Source: an uncultured beta proteobacterium
GTDB lineage: Bacteria; Pseudomonadota; Gammaproteobacteria; Burkholderiales; Burkholderiaceae_C
Length of the DNA stretch: 33,508 bases
Direction of reading: 5' to 3'
Assembly (NCBI GenBank): GCA_903828665.1
Contig: CAIKMZ010000132.1
Coordinates: 1-33,508 of the forward strand
Under the pieces are notes generated by a model. That model had not been told where the DNA came from, made no database searches, and was given only the letters and a program-made list of their open reading frames with translations. Positions 8,546 through 16,738 of this stretch are shown in pieces. How positions within the stretch are numbered: position 1 is the stretch's first letter; every line of letters starts with the position of its first letter. A program made the position numbers and the translations under genes.

Positions 8546-9292
8546 CTACGGCGCAGCCACCGGCTGCGGCTCGCGCCCGGGCTGGTCCCAGGAGGCCGAG
8601 GCGCGCAACAGGCGCTCCAGATCACGCTTGGCCTTGGAGGCGCCGGCGATGTCGAGCCCGGCCGGGAAGCGCATCATCCAGTTGCCCATCGGGTCCACCA
8701 GGTACAGGTGCTCGGCGAGCAGATGACCGGTCTCGGGTTGCAGCCAGGCGCCGAGCGTGGCCGGCGCCACGCGCAGCACGGTGGCGTCCTTGAGCGCCGG
8801 CAACAGCTTGTCGGATACCGGTGCGTCATCCGCAATCAGCCAGACCCAGTCGACGCGGTCGCGCTCCTTGCCCAGGCCTTCGCGCAGCTGGCGCTGCAGG
8901 TAGAGGTGTTTGCCGCAGGCCTCATCGCAGGCGCCGCCGGCCACGCTGACCAGCAGCCACTGGCCCTTGAGCGCCCTGAGGCTGCTGCTTTGCCCGCTCA
9001 GGCTGACGCCCGGTCGATCGGGCAGCGGCTGCTGCGGCTCGATCAACTCGCCAAAATTGCGCCGGCCCTCGGGCCGCACGACGTAATACGTGAAATAGGA
9101 GGCGATCACCGGCGCCGCGCAGATCAGGGCCACGACCAGCATCTGCCAGCGACCGCGCCCGGTGCGGCGCACCTCCGCATCCATGGCGCGCTCGGGCGAC
9201 GGCAGGGAATGAACGGTCAGGCCCAGCGGCTGATCGAAGGCTTCAGGCGCGCCGGTGCGGGATGAATCGTCTAACAATTTGGAACCAGACAT
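8546..9292 (-). CDS. SCO-like membrane-anchored thioredoxin-fold protein of oxidase cluster
   Basis: A protein of up to 248 residues with one transmembrane segment (about 50-70, rich in Val, Ala and Ile), followed by an extracytoplasmic domain. The domain has a CDEAC pair (122-126) in the position of the SCO CxxxC motif, and WLLVSVAGG and LYLVDPMGNW resemble SCO beta strands. An obvious counterpart of the SCO distal histidine is not seen. It lies between SURF1 and ctaA and is probably a second redox or copper assembly factor; this role is inferred. The ATG at 9292 makes it overlap SURF1 by 50 bases. The in-frame ATG at 9184 (residue 37) would remove the overlap and still leave about 13 residues before the membrane helix. 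Confidence 0.8.
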   Translation of the reverse strand: MSGSKLLDDSSRTGAPEAFDQPLGLTVHSLPSPERAMDAEVRRTGRGRWQMLVVALICAAPVIASYFTYYVVRPEGRRNFGELIEPQQPLPDRPGVSLSGQSSSLRALKGQWLLVSVAGGACDEACGKHLYLQRQLREGLGKERDRVDWVWLIADDAPVSDKLLPALKDATVLRVAPATLGAWLQPETGHLLAEHLYLVDPMGNWMMRFPAGLDIAGASKAKRDLERLLRASASWDQPGREPQPVAAP

Positions 9293-9962
9293 AAAGGGCG
9301 GTGATCAGCGCACTGAGCGCAAACCATTGAAATGCATAACCGTAGTGGGTCTCGACACCGGCGCCGGCCTGCGGCCATTCGCGCAGCAAGCCGTCGCTGG
9401 CAGCGCCAGTCTGCTGCACCGAAACCGGCAACAGCGCCAGACCCGATTCTGCGCTGAAAGCGGCGAGATCCAGATTCTGCCGGATCCGGCCCGTCTCGGC
9501 ACCGCCGAACTGGTAAAGCCTGGACGGCACCGCGGCAATCCGGCCTTCGATTTCAAGCAGTCCGGGCGGGCTCTGCAGCACGGGCAGGCTGCTGCGGTCG
9601 ATGAAGTTGCGCGCCACCCAGCCGCGCTGCACCAGCACAATGGGGCCGCCTTCCAACTGCAGCGGCGTAACCACGTACAGGCCCTGCTTGTCGTTCATCT
9701 GCCGGTTGTCCAGGAACACCGTGTGCTGCGCCAGCCAGCTGCCGCGCAGGCGCACGCGGCGCTGCAGTTCAGCGGTCGGGTCGGGCAGCGCGGTCAACGC
9801 CGCCGTGTCGAGCGCGGGCAGTTCCGAGCGCGCCAGCATGCGCGCGTGCAGAACCTCCTTCTGCGCGGCGCGCGACAGCTGCCAGCGCCCGAGCGCGAAC
9901 GTCGTGCCGACCGCCAGCACGGCGCCCAATGTCAGCAGGAGGAAGCGCCAACGCAAACTCAC
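9243..9962 (-). CDS. SURF1 family cytochrome oxidase assembly protein
   Basis: A 239-residue SURF1-family protein that assists heme A insertion into CoxA. It has the two expected terminal membrane helices (about 5-22 and the segment ending YVWFQIV). Family motifs are ALGRWQLSRAAQK, RLRGSW, GLYVVTPL and VLVQRGWV. The start is taken as the GTG at 9962, with AGGA about ten bases upstream; the frame is open further but has no family similarity there. The divergent DUF2909 gene starts only 15 bases away. Confidence 0.92.
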   Translation of the reverse strand: MSLRWRFLLLTLGAVLAVGTTFALGRWQLSRAAQKEVLHARMLARSELPALDTAALTALPDPTAELQRRVRLRGSWLAQHTVFLDNRQMNDKQGLYVVTPLQLEGGPIVLVQRGWVARNFIDRSSLPVLQSPPGLLEIEGRIAAVPSRLYQFGGAETGRIRQNLDLAAFSAESGLALLPVSVQQTGAASDGLLREWPQAGAGVETHYGYAFQWFALSALITALYVWFQIVRRFIPHRRA

Positions 9963-9977
9963 GGGATAATCCTGTTC

Positions 9978-10199
9978 ATGAAATTCTGGGTCATTCTTGC
10001 ATTTGTCGCCATCATCGGCAGCCTCGGCAGCGCGCTGTTCTACATGATGAAGAGCAGCCGCAACGCCAATGCGCGATCGCGCAAGATGGCGCTGGCCCTG
10101 GCCATGCGCGTGGCGCTTTCCATCCTGCTGTTTGCCGGCATCCTGCTGGCCTGGAAGCTGGGCTACATCCACCCGAGCGGGATACCGGTGCAGGGCTGA
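9978..10199 (+). CDS. DUF2909 twin-transmembrane small protein
   Basis: A 73-residue protein with two hydrophobic helices (about 3-23 and 45-62) joined by a basic loop SSRNANARSRK. It is the small twin-membrane protein that commonly accompanies SURF1 and coxC in betaproteobacteria; its function is not established. It runs against the rest of the oxidase block, starting 15 bases from the SURF1 GTG. That gap contains GGATAATCC, whose two ends present GGA on opposite strands, so each gene may use it as a weak ribosome site. Confidence 0.82.
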   Translation: MKFWVILAFVAIIGSLGSALFYMMKSSRNANARSRKMALALAMRVALSILLFAGILLAWKLGYIHPSGIPVQG

Positions 10200-10214
10200 G
10201 ACGCTGCCACACTT

Positions 10215-10282
10215 GTCACCCCGGACCTAATCCGGGATCCATGCCACGCAAGATCTGGATTGCCGGTCAAGCCCGCAATGAC
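10215..10282. repeat. double-hairpin dispersed repeat, copy 3
   Basis: The stem CCCGGA/TCCGGG is followed by an imperfect ATTGCCGG/CCCGCAAT stem, bounded by GTCAC and ATGAC. It fills the gap between the convergent DUF2909 (15 bases after its stop) and coxC (19 bases after its stop), fitting a bidirectional terminator or mRNA-end stabiliser. Confidence 0.8.
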
Positions 10283-10301
10283 GAATGCCAGTTGCCGCGC
10301 G

Positions 10302-11183
10302 TCACAACCAGTACACCAGCACGTAAAGCCCGAGCCAGACCACGTCGACGAAGTGCCAGTACCAGGCCGCCCCTTCGAAGCCGAAGTGGCGCTCGGCAGT
10401 GAAGTGGCCCTTTTGCAGGCGCAGCGTGATGAACAGCAGCATCAGCATGCCGACGAAGACGTGGAAGCCGTGAAAGCCGGTCAGCATGAAGAAGGTCGAG
10501 CCATAGACGCCCGAGCTCAGCTTCAGGTTGAGCTCATGGTAGGCGTGGTAGTACTCGTAGCCCTGCACCGTCAGGAACACGATGCCCAGCAGCACGGTGG
10601 CCCACATGAAGGCGATCGTCCTGGCGCGCTTGTCCGCGATCAGCGCATGGTGCGCGATCGTCAGCGTCACGCCCGAGCTCAGCAGCAGCGCGGTGTTGAT
10701 GGTCGGCAGCCAGAACGGCGTCATGGTCGCAAACGGCTCGACGATGCCCGCGGGCGAACCGGTGGCGCCGGCCGCCAGGCTTGGCCAGACGGCCTTGAAG
10801 TTGGGCCACAGCAGGGCGTTGTCGGCATTGCCGAGGGCCGGGATCGAATGGCCGCGCGCCCACCACAGGGCTGTGAAGAAGGCGCCGAAGAACATCACTT
10901 CCGAAAAGATGAACCAGCTCATGCTCCAGCGGTAGGATAGGTCGACCTTGTGCCCGTACTGGCCGCCTTCGCTCTCGCCGACAGCGTCGCCAAACCACTG
11001 GAACAGCACGACCACGAACCAGAGCAGGCCGAAGGCCGTGGCATAGCGGCCCCAGTCGACGCCATTGACCCACTGGCTGGCGCCGAGGATGACGAAGAAC
11101 AGGCCCAGGGCCGCCATGGCCGGATGGCGTGACGGGCCCGGGACGTAGTAGTAGGGCTTTGCGGCGCTTGTGTTTGAACTCAT
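10302..11183 (-). CDS. coxC: cytochrome c oxidase subunit III
   Basis: A 293-residue polytopic subunit III of the aa3-type oxidase, which stabilises the catalytic core and shields proton uptake. Recognisable segments are YYYVPGPSRHP at the start, RWSMSWFIFSEVMFFGAFF with the conserved glutamate, YEYYHAYHELNL, FFMLTGFHGFHV and a C-terminal WYWHFVDVVWLGLYVLVY. The ATG at 11183 has GGAGA about six bases upstream, so the longer open frame to 11270 is not used. It lies 55 bases downstream of the DUF2970 gene in the cox operon. Confidence 0.96.
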   Translation of the reverse strand: MSSNTSAAKPYYYVPGPSRHPAMAALGLFFVILGASQWVNGVDWGRYATAFGLLWFVVVLFQWFGDAVGESEGGQYGHKVDLSYRWSMSWFIFSEVMFFGAFFTALWWARGHSIPALGNADNALLWPNFKAVWPSLAAGATGSPAGIVEPFATMTPFWLPTINTALLLSSGVTLTIAHHALIADKRARTIAFMWATVLLGIVFLTVQGYEYYHAYHELNLKLSSGVYGSTFFMLTGFHGFHVFVGMLMLLFITLRLQKGHFTAERHFGFEGAAWYWHFVDVVWLGLYVLVYWL

Positions 11184-11238
11184 GTCGTCTCCAATTCCTG
11201 CGGTTCTCTTGAATCGATATCGGGTCTGCTGCGACCCA

Positions 11239-11427
11239 TTACTTGCTGACCACCCAATGCACGAGCGCAATCAGGCCCAGCACAAAAACAATGGCCCCGG
11301 CGATGCCCACCACGATGATGTGGAAGGGATTGACCTGCGCCACATCCTGCTGCGATTCGCTGCTCTTGCGGATGCCGAAAAAAGACCAGGCCACCATCTT
11401 CGTGCTGCGCCAGAACGAGGGCTTCAT
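11239..11427 (-). CDS. DUF2970 small membrane protein
   Basis: A 62-residue protein with a basic amphipathic start (FWRSTKMVAWSFFGIRKSS) and one membrane helix (about 36-58). It matches the DUF2970 proteins regularly found between ctaG and coxC in betaproteobacterial oxidase operons. Its ATG overlaps the ctaG stop by four bases (ATGA), indicating coupled translation. A role in oxidase assembly or stability is inferred from location only. Confidence 0.85.
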   Translation of the reverse strand: MKPSFWRSTKMVAWSFFGIRKSSESQQDVAQVNPFHIIVVGIAGAIVFVLGLIALVHWVVSK

Positions 11428-12023
11428 GTGCCGGCTCCGGTCCTGACCTGCGCTGCGGCATCGGCCAGCGGCGCGGCCGGCGTCTTGCCGCCTACCTCGA
11501 AAAAGGTGTAGGACAGCGTGATGGTCTTGACGTCGTGCGAGAGCTTGGGATCGATCACGAACACCACCGGCCACGACTTCTTCTCGCCCGGCGCCAGCGT
11601 GTACTGGTTAAAGCAGAAGCATTGCAGCTTGTTGAAATACTTGGCGGCCTGCTGCGGCGCGTAGCTCGGGATCGCCTGCGCCGACATGCGTCGGTCCTGC
11701 ACGTTCTGGAACTCGTACATTACGGTCGCCATCTGGCCCGGGTGCACCTGCAGCGAGCGCTGCGCGGGCTTGAACTCCCAGGGGCCGCGCGAATTGGCGT
11801 CGAACTCGACCGTGATCGTGCGGCTGACATCGACCTGCGTGTTGGCGGGCAGCGGCTCGATGGCGCCGGGGATGTTGCGGTCGCCCAGCGCCAGCACGTT
11901 GATGCCCGTCATCTCGCAGATCGCGTTGTACAGCGGCACCAGCGCATAGCCGAAGGCGAACATGACGGCCGTGATCACGCCGAGCTTGCCCAGCATACGG
12001 ATGTTCTCGTGCCGCAGGTTCAT
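11424..12023 (-). CDS. ctaG: cytochrome c oxidase assembly protein CtaG/Cox11 (CuB insertion)
   Basis: A 199-residue Cox11-family protein that carries copper to the CuB centre of CoxA. An N-terminal helix (about 11-33) anchors it and the rest is periplasmic. The copper motif CFCF is at 135-138 and another conserved cysteine is Cys36 in YNAICEMTG. It starts only a few bases after the 36-residue small protein and overlaps the DUF2970 gene, inside the cox operon. Confidence 0.95.
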   Translation of the reverse strand: MNLRHENIRMLGKLGVITAVMFAFGYALVPLYNAICEMTGINVLALGDRNIPGAIEPLPANTQVDVSRTITVEFDANSRGPWEFKPAQRSLQVHPGQMATVMYEFQNVQDRRMSAQAIPSYAPQQAAKYFNKLQCFCFNQYTLAPGEKKSWPVVFVIDPKLSHDVKTITLSYTFFEVGGKTPAAPLADAAAQVRTGAGT

Positions 12024-12026
12024 CGA

Positions 12027-12137
12027 CTAATGGCTTTCCAGGTACATCTTCGTGATGAAGCCGACGAAGAACACCAGCGCGATCGATGCCAGGATCAGGC
12101 CGGTCTTCAGGTTGGCCTTCTTTTGTTCGGGGCTCAT
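12027..12137 (-). CDS. cytochrome oxidase small assembly protein
   Basis: A 36-residue protein, MSPEQKKANLKTG followed by one membrane helix and the tail ITKMYLESH. It lies between coxA (one base after its TAG) and ctaG (three bases before its ATG). Tiny single-helix proteins in this exact position are annotated as oxidase small assembly proteins in Burkholderiales. Sequence support beyond position and the charged-helix layout is limited. Confidence 0.78.
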   Translation of the reverse strand: MSPEQKKANLKTGLILASIALVFFVGFITKMYLESH

Positions 12138-12138
12138 G

Positions 12139-13758
12139 CTAGCCAATGATCCGGGTAGCGGTGGCGTCGAGCTTGGGCGGCGTCTCGAAGGTGTGGAAGG
12201 GCAGCGGTGTCGGCAGTTCCCACTCCAGGCCCTCGGCACCTTCCCACGGCTTTTGCGGCGCTTTTTCACCCTTGCCGCGCATGGTCGGCAGCACGATGAA
12301 GAGGATGAAATAGACCTGTGCAAAGCCGAAGAAGAAGGCGCCGACCGAAGACACGGCATTGAAGTCCGCGAACTGCATCGGGTAGTCGGCGTAGCGGCGC
12401 GGCATGCCCGCCAGGCCCAGGAAGTGCATCGGGAAGAAGGTGACGTTGAACGAGATCAGCGACCACCAGAAGTGGATCTTGCCGCGCGACTCGTTGTACA
12501 TGACACCGGTCCACTTCGGGCTCCAGTAGTAGTAGCCGGCGAACAGCGCGTAGAGCGAGCCCGCCACCAGCACGTAGTGGAAATGCGCCACCACGTAGTA
12601 GGTGTCATGGATCTGGATGTCGATCGGCGCCATCGCCAGCATCAGGCCCGAGAAGCCGCCGAGCGTGAACACGAAGATGAAGCCGACCGCGAACAGCATC
12701 GGCGTCTCGAAGGTCATCGAGCCCTGCCACATGGTGGCGATCCAGTTGAAGATCTTCACCGCGGTCGGCACGGCGATCAGCATCGTGGCGTACATGAAGA
12801 AGAGCTGGCCCGTCACCGGCATGCCCGAGGTGAACATGTGGTGCGCCCAGACGATGAAGCTTAGGATCGCGATCGACGAGGTCGCGTAAACCATCGAGGC
12901 GTAGCCGAACAGGCGCTTGCGCGCAAAGGCCGGCACGATCTGGCTGATGATGCCGAAGGCCGGCAGGATCATGATGTAGACCTCGGGGTGGCCGAAGAAC
13001 CAGAAGATGTGCTGGTACATGACCGGGTCGCCGCCGGCGGCCGGGTTGAAGAAGCTGGTGCCGAAATGGCGATCGGTCAGCGTCATGGTGATGGCGCCGG
13101 CCAGCACCGGCATGACGGCGATCAGCAGGTAGGCCGTGATCAGCCAGGTCCAGCAGAACATCGGCATCTTCATCAGCGTCATGCCGGGTGCGCGCATGTT
13201 CAGGATGGTGACGATGATGTTGATCGAACCCATGATGCTCGAGGCGCCCAGCAGGTGCAGCGCGAAGATGCCGGTGTCCATGCTCGGGCCCATCTGCAGC
13301 GTCAGCGGCGCGTACAGCGTCCAGCCCGCGGCCGGCGCGCCGCCGGGCACGAAGAAGGAGCTCGCCAGCATCACGCCGGCCGGGATCATAAGCCAGAAGC
13401 TGAAGTTGTTCATGCGCGCGAACGCCATGTCGGAGGCGCCGATCTGCATCGGGATCATCCAGTTGGCGAAGCCAACGAAGGCCGGCATGATGGCGCCGAA
13501 CACCATGATCAGGCCGTGCATTGTGGTGAGCTGGTTGAACAGTTCCGGGTTGACGAACTGCAGGCCCGGCTGGAACAGCTCGGCGCGGATGATCAGCGCG
13601 AGCACGCCGCCGATCATCAGCATCGTCAGGCTGAACAGCATGTAGAGCGTGCCGATGTCCTTGTGGTTGGTGGCGAACACCCAGCGCCGCCAGCCGCTGG
13701 GCGCGTGGTGGTGCTCGTGATCGTGGTCGTGGGCGGGAATCGGTAAAACGGCGCTCAT
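12139..13758 (-). CDS. coxA: cytochrome c oxidase subunit I
   Basis: A 539-residue heme-copper oxidase subunit I with 12 expected helices. Low-spin heme ligands are His81 and His394. CuB ligands are His257 (in GHPEVY, with Tyr261), His306 and His307. The high-spin heme ligand is His392. Glu259 of GHPEVY and Asp110 fit the D-channel and Lys335 (VKIFNW) the K-channel, so this is an A1-type aa3 oxidase. The N-terminus has an unusual histidine-rich run ([10 protein letters not shown]). It pumps protons while reducing oxygen to water. Confidence 0.97.
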   Translation of the reverse strand: MSAVLPIPAHDHDHEHHHAPSGWRRWVFATNHKDIGTLYMLFSLTMLMIGGVLALIIRAELFQPGLQFVNPELFNQLTTMHGLIMVFGAIMPAFVGFANWMIPMQIGASDMAFARMNNFSFWLMIPAGVMLASSFFVPGGAPAAGWTLYAPLTLQMGPSMDTGIFALHLLGASSIMGSINIIVTILNMRAPGMTLMKMPMFCWTWLITAYLLIAVMPVLAGAITMTLTDRHFGTSFFNPAAGGDPVMYQHIFWFFGHPEVYIMILPAFGIISQIVPAFARKRLFGYASMVYATSSIAILSFIVWAHHMFTSGMPVTGQLFFMYATMLIAVPTAVKIFNWIATMWQGSMTFETPMLFAVGFIFVFTLGGFSGLMLAMAPIDIQIHDTYYVVAHFHYVLVAGSLYALFAGYYYWSPKWTGVMYNESRGKIHFWWSLISFNVTFFPMHFLGLAGMPRRYADYPMQFADFNAVSSVGAFFFGFAQVYFILFIVLPTMRGKGEKAPQKPWEGAEGLEWELPTPLPFHTFETPPKLDATATRIIG

Positions 13759-13798
13759 GGCAATATCCTTGTCAATTCTTGTAATCCGCAGCGGCCGC

Positions 13799-14983
13799 TC
13801 AGTGGCGCGCCGCCGTGACGTCAGCCGGCTGGACCAGTTGACCCGTCTTGTTGGACCAGTTGTTCTTGGTGTAGGTGATCACCGCCGCGATGTCGGTGTC
13901 GCTGAGCGTCTTCCAGGACGGCATGGCGCCGTTGTTCTGGCCGTTAAGCAGCACGGCAATCTGCTTGCCCTTGTCGGCGTCGAGCACCACGGCCGCGCCG
14001 TCGAGCGGCTTGACCACGCCGCCGCCCTTGCCGTGGGCCTGATGGCAGACCACGCAGTTGGCGGCATAGACCTTCTCGCCGCGCTTGAAGATGTCGTCGG
14101 CGGTCCAGACCCGCTTCGGATCGTCCGCCTTGGCAGCCATGGCCTTCTTCTCGCCGGCAACCCACAGCGAATAGTCGGCCGCGGAAACCACCTTCACGTG
14201 GATCGGCATGTAGGCGTGCTCCTTGCCGCACAACTGGGCGCACTGGCCGTAGAAATCGCCGGTCTTCTCGGCGCGAAACCAGGTGTCGCGCACAAAGCCC
14301 GGAATCGCCGCCTGCTGGATACCCAGCGCGGGCACCATCCAGGCGTGGATGACGTCGTTGGCGGTGGTGATGATGCGGATCTTCTGGTTCACCGGCACGA
14401 CCAGCGGGTGATCGACCTTGAGCAGGTAATCGTCGACGACCTCGCCCGCTTTCGGGCCGCCGTCGTTCGACATCTGGCGCTGCGCCTTGTCCAGGGCCGA
14501 GATGAAGCCGATGCCCTCGCCCTCGCCCTTGAGGTAGTCGTAGCCCCATTTCCACTGCATGCCGGTGACCTTGATCGTGAGGTCGGCGTTGGTCGTGTCC
14601 TTCATCGCCACAACCACCTTGGTGGCCGGCAGCGCCATCAGGATCACGATGATGAAGGGCACGATGGTCCAGATCACCTCGACTGTCACCGATTCATGGA
14701 AATTGGCCGCCTTGTGGCCGACCGACTTGCGGTGCTTCCAGATCGAATAGAACATCACGCTGAAGACCGCGACAAAGATCACGGTGCAGATGATCAGCAT
14801 GAACCAGTGCAGCCAGGCCTGATTCTGGGCGATGCCGGTGACGCCGTCCGGCAGGTTCAGCTGGTTGACTGCCGGACCGCCGGGCAGGTCGTTGACCGCA
14901 TGGGCCGCGCTAAAGACCGCGCTGCCGGCCCAGGCGCTTGCAGCCAACAGCGGGCCAGTCAATTTCTTGAAAATGCTTTTCAT
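13799..14983 (-). CDS. coxB: cytochrome c oxidase subunit II with fused cytochrome c domain
   Basis: A 394-residue subunit II. Residues 1-29 look like a signal peptide, and two membrane helices follow (about 57-80 and 103-122). The CuA domain has His213, Cys248, Cys252, His256 and Met259 in [12 protein letters not shown]; the common Glu between the cysteines is Gln. A C-terminal cytochrome c domain (about 296-380) carries CVVCH (310-314) and the axial methionine in NGAMPSW. The fusion lets it take electrons through its own heme c. It is the first gene of the cox operon. The ATG at 14983 has only a weak AGTGAG upstream; the longer open frame is not used. Confidence 0.96.
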   Translation of the reverse strand: MKSIFKKLTGPLLAASAWAGSAVFSAAHAVNDLPGGPAVNQLNLPDGVTGIAQNQAWLHWFMLIICTVIFVAVFSVMFYSIWKHRKSVGHKAANFHESVTVEVIWTIVPFIIVILMALPATKVVVAMKDTTNADLTIKVTGMQWKWGYDYLKGEGEGIGFISALDKAQRQMSNDGGPKAGEVVDDYLLKVDHPLVVPVNQKIRIITTANDVIHAWMVPALGIQQAAIPGFVRDTWFRAEKTGDFYGQCAQLCGKEHAYMPIHVKVVSAADYSLWVAGEKKAMAAKADDPKRVWTADDIFKRGEKVYAANCVVCHQAHGKGGGVVKPLDGAAVVLDADKGKQIAVLLNGQNNGAMPSWKTLSDTDIAAVITYTKNNWSNKTGQLVQPADVTAARH

Positions 14984-15082
14984 CGTGCTCACTTGTTTTG
15001 TTGCCTCGGAACCCCTGCTTGTCCCCGGCGCGGCAATCACAATCCGATCGCACGCCGTCTGCTCCAAGCCAGGTCGCGGGCA

Positions 15083-15124
15083 ATTGTAGTGCAGCCGACT
15101 AAATCGCGTTCGCCACCTTGTCAA
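15083..15124 (-). promoter_or_regulatory. candidate cox operon promoter
   Basis: Read on the minus strand, a perfect TTGACA (15124-15119) lies in the 150-base gap before coxB, and a TACAAT follows at 15088-15083. The two are 30 bases apart, so they cannot be one sigma-70 promoter. TTGACA would need the poor TAGTCG at 17 bases as its -10 element. The gap is the natural place for the operon promoter, but the exact site is uncertain. Confidence 0.3.
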
Positions 15125-15133
15125 GTCCTTTTC

Positions 15134-16021
15134 TCAAGGTTTACCGGGATAGCTTTTGCGCTGGTTCAAGCTTTCGCGCATTTGCGCCAAGGACAGCACG
15201 GTTTCGGGCCGCACATCGAGTCGCGGCGCGGGTTTCAAGGCGTGGCCGTAGACCACCTCGAAGGTCAGCTGCAGCGGCCGGGCGGCCAGCGCCTGGCGCA
15301 GTTGCGCCTGCCATTGTCGCCCGCGCAGGCCCTGGAAGCGCTGCGGATGCAGGTTGCGCCCGAGGCCGCGCAGCTCCTGCAGCAGCCGCTCGGGGGTCTC
15401 AAAGGTCAGGGTGATGCGCTCCATGTCCATCACCGGATCGGCAAAGCCGGCTGCCAGCAGCATGTCGCCCCAGTCGTGCATGTCGGTGTACTCGTGCGCC
15501 GGCGCGCCCCAGCCCAGCGCCTGGTAGAGCGGACGCAGTTCCTGCGCGGTGTCGGGCCCGAGGCAGGAGAACATCAGAAAGCCGTCCACCGCCAGCGCGC
15601 GGTGCCACTGCGCCATCAGCGCGCGCGGGTCGTCCGTCATGTGCAGCGCCATGTTGGCCCACAGCATCTGCGCCGCGCCCTCCCCCGGCAGCTCGAAGCG
15701 TGTCGCCTTGCCGGCCCAGCGCGACGGCCGCCACCAGGGTGTGGCGAGCACGCTCTGCGCATGCGCGGCGCGCGCTGGCTGGAGCTCGGTCACAAAGCAG
15801 TCGGCCTGCGGGTAGCGCCCGGCCAGCAGGGCATGCGCCTGCAGGCCGCCGCGCACCGGCTCCCAGTGCGCCCAGCTGGCGGGCTGCAGCTTGATGCAAT
15901 CGAGCCGCTCCTGCATGCGCCGCGCCACCTCCTCGTGCAGCCACGGCGATGCACTCTGCGGCATCTGCTGCCAGCGCCGCGCGGCGTTGGGGTCGATCGT
16001 GGGTGGGCGTTCGGTGGTCAT
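15134..16021 (-). CDS. BioC-type SAM-dependent methyltransferase
   Basis: A 295-residue class I methyltransferase-like protein resembling BioC (malonyl-ACP O-methyltransferase). Typical blocks are WANMALHMTDDPRALMAQWH (121-140), LMFSCLGPDTAQELR (149-163), EYTDMHDWGDMLLAAGFADP (177-196) and a late ELRGLGRN. The expected glycine-rich SAM motif I is not canonical: the matching place reads HWEPVRGGLQAHALL (52-66). It may be a BioC subfamily trait or a protein with altered cofactor binding. It is divergent from the damaged comF, with 51 bases between their starts, and lies upstream of coxB on the same strand. Confidence 0.8.
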   Translation of the reverse strand: MTTERPPTIDPNAARRWQQMPQSASPWLHEEVARRMQERLDCIKLQPASWAHWEPVRGGLQAHALLAGRYPQADCFVTELQPARAAHAQSVLATPWWRPSRWAGKATRFELPGEGAAQMLWANMALHMTDDPRALMAQWHRALAVDGFLMFSCLGPDTAQELRPLYQALGWGAPAHEYTDMHDWGDMLLAAGFADPVMDMERITLTFETPERLLQELRGLGRNLHPQRFQGLRGRQWQAQLRQALAARPLQLTFEVVYGHALKPAPRLDVRPETVLSLAQMRESLNQRKSYPGKP

Positions 16022-16072
16022 GTGGAGCTCGGGATAAGGTCGCCAGAGTATATTGACTCCATATTTGCGCGC

Positions 16073-16600
16073 GTGTTCAGGGGCTTGCTGGACGCACTGC
16101 CGAGCCAGTGCCTGGTGTGCCATGCCTGGCCGCGCCAGAGCCTGTGCAAGGACTGCGTCAGCCACTTCGCGCCGCCGCTGCCACGCTGCCGGACCTGCGC
16201 CCTGCTGCTGCCGCCGGGCGTGCGCCAGTGCGGCGACTGCATCAGCACGGCGCCGCCGCTGGATGCCTGTCTGGCGGCCGTCTCCTACGCCTACCCGTGG
16301 TCGCACCTGATTCAGGGCTACAAGTTTCACGCGCAGCCCGGGCGCGCCGGCGCCTTCGCACTGCTGCTGCGCATCAAGGACACGCCGACGCAGAGTTCGC
16401 TCAAGCGCAGCGAGCGCCTGCAGGCGCTCAAGCATGCGTTTGCCGTCGAGCCGCTGCTCGCGCCGCAGGTCAGGGGCAAGCGCCTCGTGTAGGTCGACGA
16501 TGTCATGACCAGCGGCGCCTCGCTGCATGCCGCCGCCGCGGTGTTGCGCGCCGCCGGCGCCGCGCACATCACAGGCCTGGTGATCGCGCGCACACAGTGA
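16073..16600 (+). pseudogene. comF: comF-family phosphoribosyltransferase, internal deletion and nonsense codon
   Basis: Reading from the GTG at 16073 gives a ComF-like protein: a zinc-ribbon start with CLVC, CKDC, CRTC and CGDC, then YPWSHLIQGYKFHAQP. It jumps from FALLLR straight to IKDTPTQSSL, so the block normally holding RxRGFNQ and about 60 residues is absent in frame. A TAG at 16490-16492 then stops translation directly before VDDVMTSGAS, the PRPP-binding loop. The frame continues cleanly to the natural end at 16600. ComF proteins act in DNA uptake; this copy cannot make the full enzyme. Confidence 0.85.
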
Positions 16601-16705
16601 ACGGTTTCGTCAACCGGAGCACCTCCTGAGGAATGTCGCGGACATCCGTCAGGCAAGAATGCCTTTGCATTCGTTTGGTTTGGGCGTACCCTTGAGGAAT
16701 CCTAA

Positions 16706-16738
16706 ATGGCAGTATGGCGTTCGGGCTCCACAATATGA
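16706..16738 (+). CDS. possible 10-residue leader ORF
   Basis: ATG at 16706 follows GAGGAA (16694-16699) at ideal spacing and encodes MAVWRSGSTI. Its TGA overlaps the ATG at 16735 of the following PAS-GGDEF frame (ATGA). This could couple translation to the downstream gene. It may be chance, since another ATG (16714) lies in the downstream frame. Confidence 0.3.
   Translation: MAVWRSGSTI

Noticed and set aside
6517-9265. Long plus-strand frames opposite ctaB, ctaA and the SCO-like gene
   Set aside because: They are rich in Gln, Arg and His, have no domains, and mirror well-supported membrane proteins on the minus strand; a GC-rich codon-bias effect.
9963-10172. N-terminal extension of SURF1 to 10172
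   Set aside because: It overlaps the DUF2909 gene and would put a His/Gln-rich segment before the first membrane helix.
13757-16492. 911-codon plus-strand open frame
   Set aside because: It runs antisense to coxB and the BioC-like gene; only its last part (from 16073) is real, as the start of damaged comF.
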